A stretch of 64,000 bases of DNA, taken from Segatella baroniae B14 (GTDB lineage: Bacteria > Bacteroidota > Bacteroidia > Bacteroidales > Bacteroidaceae). The notes below the pieces were generated by a model that was given only the letters and a program-made list of their open reading frames with translations, ran no database searches and was not told where the DNA came from. The stretch spans positions 1,856,001 to 1,920,000 of the forward strand of contig NZ_CP091799.1 of assembly GCF_022024235.1 (NCBI RefSeq), read 5' to 3'. The position numbers and the translations under genes were made by a program. Positions within the stretch are counted from its first letter, which is position 1, and every line of letters starts with the position of its first letter. Below, one piece after another: positions 58,260 through 64,000 of this stretch.

Positions 58260-59303
58260 CTAATGACGCTGTCTACGGACTGTTACACGAGCACTACTTC
58301 CAGTAGAAGATTCTCCGCGAGAACGCTTTGATGAAGAATTAACTTTATCTCTTCTATTTTTAGACTTTGCCACCTTATTCTTTTTCACATCTACACGTGA
58401 CTTAGCAATGCTATCTAGAGAATCTTTCTTAGCTTGATCTCCCCAAATATTCTTTTCAAAAGCCACAAGCTCTGCTTCGATACGCTTTTGCTCTTTTGTC
58501 AAAGCTGAGTCTGTATTGCAACACTGAGCCAGAGTCTTGCCCAACATATTAGTGGTCTTATAAATCTTACCCCGATACTGATTCCTTGTAAAAAAATCAT
58601 CAATGCTCATAGTGGCAGCATTATTCAGATTACTTGTCATAATCTGCTGCTTAGCGAGAAAAGGAGCTAGATCATCATATCTCACCCAAAACAAAGGATA
58701 CTTCTGAGAGCCATCTCCAAAATCATCCTCACGCTGCATAATAGGACACAAAGCTAACACCTTAGTATGAAAAGTAGCAGATACCTGATCAAAATAAGCA
58801 CTTTCCTTCACATAATATCCCTTAACCTCCTTAGATGGAATATCACTATCATCGATATGAATACCTCTATCCGTTCGCTCATAATAAATATGATAATTAT
58901 CTAGAAAAGCCTTCGGATTCACCTTTGCTGCATCAACAAAAGACTCATTACCATCCAAACGATACTCATAAACATTAATATTACCCGTCATAAATAACTT
59001 AAAGATATAAGTAAACAGATTCATCTGATTACCTATTGACTCTGTTGGATAGTAAAGACCAGCATTGGGATCGAGCATCAAGTCTACTTCACGATAGATA
59101 TCTCTACGCCAAACCACATTTTCTTCCATTGGAGCAGCTGTTGGGAAATCCAAACGAGCACGAGTCGTAATATTGTTTGCATTCGTCTGAGTTTTCTGCT
59201 GAGCCTGACGACGAGCTGTAGGCTGTGCCCAGACAGTCATCGATGTACATCCCATCAGAAATATGAATAAGAGTTTCTTCATTTTCATTTTAAATCTATT
59301 CAT
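58260..59303 (-). CDS. gldN: Type IX secretion system protein GldN/PorN
   Basis: GldN is a periplasmic protein that joins GldK in rings under the outer membrane. The 347 residues start with a signal peptide (about 1-26, ending TVWAQ). The GldN core contains WRRDIYREVDLMLDPNAGLYYP and FFTRNQYRGKIYKTTNML. The last 50 residues are Lys/Arg/Ser-rich and end VRRQRH, an extended basic tail. Its ATG overlaps the gldM stop by one base. Confidence 0.93.
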   Translation of the reverse strand: MNRFKMKMKKLLFIFLMGCTSMTVWAQPTARRQAQQKTQTNANNITTRARLDFPTAAPMEENVVWRRDIYREVDLMLDPNAGLYYPTESIGNQMNLFTYIFKLFMTGNINVYEYRLDGNESFVDAAKVNPKAFLDNYHIYYERTDRGIHIDDSDIPSKEVKGYYVKESAYFDQVSATFHTKVLALCPIMQREDDFGDGSQKYPLFWVRYDDLAPFLAKQQIMTSNLNNAATMSIDDFFTRNQYRGKIYKTTNMLGKTLAQCCNTDSALTKEQKRIEAELVAFEKNIWGDQAKKDSLDSIAKSRVDVKKNKVAKSKNRRDKVNSSSKRSRGESSTGSSARVTVRRQRH

Positions 59304-60859
59304 TATTTTACAATAATTTCCATTGCTGTAGGCAATTTACGAGTAATTCCATCTGGACCAATCGCCGTGATATGAGAAATATAGAAACGCTTGTTACGAG
59401 ATAATTTTCTAAATGTATCTCTCTGCCGATCAGTAAAACTAGCACCTGCTGATGCCATTGGTATAGCATTTCCCATATTATCAAAAAATACAGTTTCAAA
59501 ACTAACCACACGGAACGGGATATCCAGCAAGCCATCATCTATAGCTGCATGGATACCACTAGCCCCCATCAAAGCAGCTTTTCCCATGCCACCACCTTTA
59601 AAGCGATCTGTACCCAAACTGATATACGCTGTAGGATCAGGTAATTTCCTTACATGAAAAATAAAAGAGCCTGCATTACGCATATTTTTACCATCACGAC
59701 CAGAAATATGTAATGTAACATCTTTACCAACAGCAGTTGGTTTTACTATAAAATGTCCATTACCTCGAGATGATACTGAAGCCCCAGAAGCTGTAAGTGA
59801 AACCGCATTTTGCGGAATACCCGGCATACTAACACTTACTGGATTTTGGAAACCAGCATAGAGCACATTCATCAAATCGGCAGCAACAGTTGCTGTATTT
59901 GGCGCTGGTATAACACTATACTTCTGCAAAAAATTCCGTCGAAGCGTCTCACCATTAGCATTATGCATCAAAATATAACCACTAAACTGATGTTCGCCTA
60001 CTCCACCTGCCGTAAAAGAGTAATCACCCTTAGCAGAACGTACTCGAGAACCATTCACATAGATTTCAGGTATCTGTGTTGTGTCTATAGCTGCCATTAC
60101 GATATTAGCATTAAAACGCTCCCCTGGATAAAGAGTTGTTTTCTCTGGTATTACAAACGCATCAAGTTTATTAACACGGATATCTTTCAAGCCAATATTA
60201 GCAACTAACGTATGAAGCACCTCACCCTCTGCATATCTCACATCACTTTGTAATTTCGATAGCAACGTAACAGCAGCAGCCACTGGCATATTCTCAAACA
60301 TATATTCTTGCCAGTTTTTACCTAACGTATTTGCTTTCTTTGGTAAAGCGGTAGACAAATTACTAGCAATGATCTTTTTTTGTTCAGGATCGGCTATCAT
60401 CTTTAAAATTTGCTCTCTATAACGATTTACCGCTTCATAGAGTTTTTTTCCTTTTCCTGAGCCAGGTGCCAACATAATAATACCGGCGGCCTCCAAATTA
60501 TCTTTATTTTCAATATGATAAACATCACCCGACTCACCATCAGCCTCTCTTACTATTGCAACCTTCAATGATTGAGCAAAATTATAGAGAGAATCACTCA
60601 TATTCTTTACAGTTGTAGCTTTTTCAAACCACTCCCGCACCTTCGCCGGATTTTTCTGCATTTGATCTTCAAAATCTTTATATAGCGATAGATTCTCTGA
60701 GGAAGAGTTAGCTGTTGTTCTATTCAGGCTTTCTTCGACAATAGAAAATCCATTTAGGACTTCTGTTGATATATTTAGAGCCAACATGGCCATCAAGACG
60801 ACATACAACAAGTTTATCATCTTTTGGCGAGGTGTAACTCTTTTTTTCTTTATAGCCAT
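59303..60859 (-). CDS. gldM: Type IX secretion system motor protein GldM/PorM
   Basis: GldM forms the shaft of the proton-driven T9SS motor. The 518 residues have a short basic start (MAIKKKRVTPRQK) and a single membrane helix (about 15-36). A long helical and then beta-sandwich periplasmic region follows, corresponding to domains D1-D4. It lies 28 bases after gldL and overlaps gldN by one base. Confidence 0.94.
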   Translation of the reverse strand: MAIKKKRVTPRQKMINLLYVVLMAMLALNISTEVLNGFSIVEESLNRTTANSSSENLSLYKDFEDQMQKNPAKVREWFEKATTVKNMSDSLYNFAQSLKVAIVREADGESGDVYHIENKDNLEAAGIIMLAPGSGKGKKLYEAVNRYREQILKMIADPEQKKIIASNLSTALPKKANTLGKNWQEYMFENMPVAAAVTLLSKLQSDVRYAEGEVLHTLVANIGLKDIRVNKLDAFVIPEKTTLYPGERFNANIVMAAIDTTQIPEIYVNGSRVRSAKGDYSFTAGGVGEHQFSGYILMHNANGETLRRNFLQKYSVIPAPNTATVAADLMNVLYAGFQNPVSVSMPGIPQNAVSLTASGASVSSRGNGHFIVKPTAVGKDVTLHISGRDGKNMRNAGSFIFHVRKLPDPTAYISLGTDRFKGGGMGKAALMGASGIHAAIDDGLLDIPFRVVSFETVFFDNMGNAIPMASAGASFTDRQRDTFRKLSRNKRFYISHITAIGPDGITRKLPTAMEIIVK

Positions 60860-60887
60860 AGTGTTTTAAAACTTAAAAAGGATAAGA

Positions 60888-61703
60888 TCAGTCTTCATCT
60901 TTGATACGAGAAGCGCCTGCCGGACGAGCTACCTGCATATTTACAGTCATCGCCTCAATCATTCGAGCATAGATCTTATTCAGTTGCTCTATCTGCTCTG
61001 CCATCTTACGGCTCTGTTCATTGATTTGGTCAATAGTACCAATCTGCTGACTTGCACTTTTAAGTTGCATTTCATAAACCTTACTTATGCCTGTAAGTGT
61101 ACGGTTAAGATTTTCCATTTCCTCACTATCACGTGTAAGACGAGTACTCTGCTCATTAACTTTACTTAAAGTATCTACAAGTTTCTTGAGTTCTTCTATA
61201 TAATTATTCTGAGCATCTACTACCTCCGTATTTATTGGAGGAACAGAACCTAAATTATGAGAACCGTTTTCTATCTCTACCGCTGTTACGTTTGCAGCCT
61301 TAGAAGCATCATTCAATGAAACAGGAACAACCACCGTTTGGGTACCAGCTACACGAGATGCTCCATTACTTCTTGTAGTAGCAACAACATCATTATTATT
61401 TACACTTGCTTTATCATCATCATCCGTTGTTGCCTTAAAAGCATGAATAGCAAGATCCATACCCTCTTGAGTTTTATCAAAAGGACGATCAAAAGCTGAA
61501 ATAAAGAACACGAGGACTTCGGTTCCCATACCCAAGAATAACATGACATTAGCTCCAGGAAGGTGAGTCAGTTTAAAGAGGGTACCAAGAATTACAATAG
61601 AAGCACCCCAACTGTAGGCATAGTTTAAGAATGTCTGTCCAGGTACACTATCCATCCACTTTTGCAGACGATAGACAATATTAAACTTACTATACTCTGT
61701 CAT
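60888..61703 (-). CDS. gldL: Type IX secretion system motor protein GldL/PorL
   Basis: GldL is the inner-membrane stator of the motor. Two membrane helices (about 27-43 and 53-70) are joined by a short loop with K44 and H47. The second helix contains the conserved membrane glutamate E62 in LGMGTEVLVFF, thought to carry protons. The cytosolic part is helical and coiled-coil-like, for a total of 271 residues. Its ATG overlaps the gldK stop by one base. Confidence 0.95.
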   Translation of the reverse strand: MTEYSKFNIVYRLQKWMDSVPGQTFLNYAYSWGASIVILGTLFKLTHLPGANVMLFLGMGTEVLVFFISAFDRPFDKTQEGMDLAIHAFKATTDDDDKASVNNNDVVATTRSNGASRVAGTQTVVVPVSLNDASKAANVTAVEIENGSHNLGSVPPINTEVVDAQNNYIEELKKLVDTLSKVNEQSTRLTRDSEEMENLNRTLTGISKVYEMQLKSASQQIGTIDQINEQSRKMAEQIEQLNKIYARMIEAMTVNMQVARPAGASRIKDED

Positions 61704-63154
61704 TATTTTCTCTTATTAGATTTTTGTTTTGTACTAGATGTTGTAGCCAGACTTCTCACACAACGGAAGCCAATATATGAACGTGGCTGATTTTGGTATT
61801 CCCAACTTCTCCATGCTGATCTGATAAACGATTCTGGATCTTTCCATGAACCACCTCTAACACTTTTTTTCTTGAGACGATATGGATCTTCTTTTGCAGC
61901 CTTATACTCTAGCTCTGGGTTCAAGTCATTCATAGCATCGACACCAGACTCTGTATACACAGTATTAGTCCACTCAGCCACATTACCTGCCATGTCATAA
62001 AGCCCATTAGAATTAGGAGAAAAAATTCCAACCTTACTTGTTATCAAGTTACCATCTTGGGTATAATTACCACGATCAGGTTTAAAATTAGCATAGAAAC
62101 ATCCACTACCATTTTTTACGTCTTGGTTTTCCCATGGAAACTCACTTCCATTCTTGCCTCTCGCAGCATATTCCCATTCTGCTTCTGTTGGAAGGCGATA
62201 ACGCTGTACAAAACGGGCTTCGTTACCCAGTCCTTTTAATAAATAATCAGTTCTCCATGCACAAAAAGCATTAGCTTGTTCCCATGTCACACCCACTACA
62301 GGATAATCATTATAAGCAGGATTACTGAAATAACTTCTTAAATATACTTCATTATCAGAGTTTTTAAAATCATTAACCCACACTGTTGTATCAGGGTAGA
62401 TATTCACGATATACGTATTCAAGAAATCCCAAGGACCAGAAAGAGGTCTATTAATCGTTTCACTTACGATTCTACCTTCATCATCAATATAAGCAGTATC
62501 TTTAGAAATCATAACCACTTCGCTTTCATCCACCGCAATATCTGTATTCAGATTACGTTCCTGTGGACGGATTCGATTTTTACGAAGAGCCGCTTTTGTA
62601 TAGTCATAGATTTCATACTTATAATTCATCTGTCGCCAGTCTAACAATTTTTCACCTGTCACTGGGTTAACCGTATACAAACTCTCATAAGCCCGCTTTT
62701 CATCTTCATTTGGCTTACGAGGCAACGGCTTTTTCCAGTTCAAATGAGGAGTTATAGGATCACCATTCTTATCTTCTGTAATCATATAACTTTCATCACC
62801 ACCATATGAAGGATCTGCAAGACGTGTTCTTAACAAAGAATCCTTGACATAATTAATAAATTGTTTATATTCTGAATTTGTGACCTCTGTTTCATCCATC
62901 CAAAAACCATCAACAGAAATATCCTTTACAGGAGTATTCTTTCCCCACAAAGAATCATTGTTCTCTAGGCCCATCCTAAGATGACCACGATTAACTTTAA
63001 CCATGCCATAAGGAGTAGGTTCTACGAAATTTCTTCCACCTACGCCAACTACTTCACCTCCTCTTCCTGATACAGACGCAGAGCGAGCACCCAAACACCC
63101 TGATAAAGTTATCAGAGCAATGGAAGAGCAAAGGGCTAGTAATATTTTTTTCAT
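61703..63154 (-). CDS. gldK: Type IX secretion system lipoprotein GldK/PorK
   Basis: GldK is an outer-membrane-anchored lipoprotein that forms the large ring with GldN. The signal peptide ends in lipobox LSGC with C20 as the lipidated residue. The rest is a formylglycine-generating-enzyme-like (SUMF1) fold marked by RLPTEAEWEYAARG, YDMAGNVAEWT, VRGGSW and IGFRCVR. It is structural here. It is 483 residues and follows porP by 27 bases. Confidence 0.95.
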   Translation of the reverse strand: MKKILLALCSSIALITLSGCLGARSASVSGRGGEVVGVGGRNFVEPTPYGMVKVNRGHLRMGLENNDSLWGKNTPVKDISVDGFWMDETEVTNSEYKQFINYVKDSLLRTRLADPSYGGDESYMITEDKNGDPITPHLNWKKPLPRKPNEDEKRAYESLYTVNPVTGEKLLDWRQMNYKYEIYDYTKAALRKNRIRPQERNLNTDIAVDESEVVMISKDTAYIDDEGRIVSETINRPLSGPWDFLNTYIVNIYPDTTVWVNDFKNSDNEVYLRSYFSNPAYNDYPVVGVTWEQANAFCAWRTDYLLKGLGNEARFVQRYRLPTEAEWEYAARGKNGSEFPWENQDVKNGSGCFYANFKPDRGNYTQDGNLITSKVGIFSPNSNGLYDMAGNVAEWTNTVYTESGVDAMNDLNPELEYKAAKEDPYRLKKKSVRGGSWKDPESFIRSAWRSWEYQNQPRSYIGFRCVRSLATTSSTKQKSNKRK

Positions 63155-63181
63155 AATTCGCTTTCTATTATATTCTAATTT

Positions 63182-64000
63182 CTATAGTATTCTTACGCTT
63201 TTATGAAGGTTTTTACCTTTCTTCATTAAGTTAATATCCGTTTGGTATCCAATACATAATTCATGACTTCCGTTACCAATGCTAATAGCTGAAGTATAGA
63301 CTTCATAGCTATACCCTATAATAACACCATGAAAATTGCCACCTACCAAAACCGTAACAGAATTAGTCGGACTATAAGCTAAACCACCGTATAATAATTT
63401 CTTATCATGATTATAAACTAAACGTCCTGTTATATCTGCACGATAACTTACACCATCCGTACGAACCAAGACAGAAGGTTTTATTGTTAAAAACGGGTTT
63501 CTTAGTTTAATATTGTATCCTCCTGTTAAATAATAAGTTGGGTCAATCTTGAGTTCATTGATATTATTATCTGACGAAGAATAAGTTATTGTAGGAGCTG
63601 TAATATGCGTAACTGACAAACCTGCATACCAATTACCCTTGGAATAATACACACCAGCTGACAAATCCATACCATTACCAGTTACATCAGAGGTAGGAAG
63701 TGCATTATCAGTACCCGATTCGGTATCATCCAAATCCAGTTCGCTTCCCTTAAAAGACTCACTGGCCATACCTGCTTGTAAGCCGATGCTTATTTGTCCC
63801 CCTAAAAGCCGATGCTTATAAGCATATTGCACACTAATCATCTGATGCTTCATTAAACCCAACTGGTCATTGATTAACTGTATACCAACCCCATGAAAAT
63901 TCTTCATAAAATAAAGAGGCATATCTGCAGCAACATACATGGTACGAGGGTTTTTCTCGAAACCTGCAAAGTTTAATGCATATGCAGCATGAATATTGAG
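63182..64000 (-). CDS. porP: Type IX secretion outer-membrane protein PorP/SprF family, N-terminus beyond window
   Basis: The reading frame stays open to the window edge: 20 further codons precede the first internal ATG and include YALNFAGFEKNPRTM. At least 272 residues are encoded. The sequence is a PorP/SprF-type beta-barrel with regular strands such as GNWYAGLSVTHITAP. It is upstream of gldK in the usual porP-gldKLMN order, and it is thought to link the ring to the outer membrane. The start and promoter are outside the window. Confidence 0.9.
   Translation of the reverse strand, partial: LNIHAAYALNFAGFEKNPRTMYVAADMPLYFMKNFHGVGIQLINDQLGLMKHQMISVQYAYKHRLLGGQISIGLQAGMASESFKGSELDLDDTESGTDNALPTSDVTGNGMDLSAGVYYSKGNWYAGLSVTHITAPTITYSSSDNNINELKIDPTYYLTGGYNIKLRNPFLTIKPSVLVRTDGVSYRADITGRLVYNHDKKLLYGGLAYSPTNSVTVLVGGNFHGVIIGYSYEVYTSAISIGNGSHELCIGYQTDINLMKKGKNLHKSVRIL

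Overview
The window reads as a chromosomal segment of a Bacteroidota bacterium, most likely of the order Bacteroidales and probably Prevotellaceae. The evidence is a type IX secretion gene set (porP-gldKLMN), many promoters with the Bacteroidota form (-7 TAnnTTTGC, in some cases with TTTG 19-20 bases upstream), few Shine-Dalgarno sites, AT-rich spacers, and protein sequences that resemble Bacteroides and Prevotella homologues. No 16S rRNA gene is present, so the genus is an inference.

Layout. 1-4235 (minus): an operon hpt-adk-obg-pgeF-M23 peptidase, with the peptidase cut by the window start. 4324-5841 (plus): the NAD(P)HX repair enzyme. 6177-7190 (minus): class II aldolase with its own promoter and terminator. 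7806-25820 (minus): one long ribosomal block in the order rpsL-rpsG-fusA-S10-spc-alpha, from a promoter near 25905 to a terminator near 7770. 26452-26775: DUF3467. 26906-39881 (minus): thrT(TGT)-tyrT-glyT-thrT(GGT)-tuf-trpT-secE-nusG-rplKAJL-rpoBC, from a good promoter at 39933-39964 to a terminator at 26847-26886. 39982-41451 (minus): rpsU-xerC-hpf. 41578-43386 (minus): aminopeptidase P, with a complete IS30-family element inserted directly upstream. 44733-48502 (plus): mdh, then DUF3737 plus a PatB-type C-S lyase, then a nitroreductase. 48556-51334 (minus): gltX-waaA. 51445-55233 (plus): a 7TM-HD phosphohydrolase and a FadL/OmpP1-type barrel. 55264-57534 (minus): priA. 57610-64000 (minus): porP-gldK-gldL-gldM-gldN plus a small outer-membrane barrel.

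Most of the window is core information processing and is ordinary. The strongest anomaly is the methionine aminopeptidase in the usual map position between secY and infA. It keeps the fold-level sequence and an intact reading frame but has lost four of the five metal ligands and the catalytic histidines, so it looks like a pseudoenzyme. Other points of interest are a structured leader before rpsJ (S10), a long rpsL-rpsG gap where E. coli has its S7 operator, two genes (nnr, priA) whose promoters predict leaderless mRNAs, a minority of ribosomal genes with strong Shine-Dalgarno sites, a tRNA-tuf gene order shared with E. coli, and a cytoplasmic beta-helix protein (DUF3737) coupled to a C-S lyase. 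I found no CRISPR array, prophage, toxin-antitoxin pair or obvious defence system.
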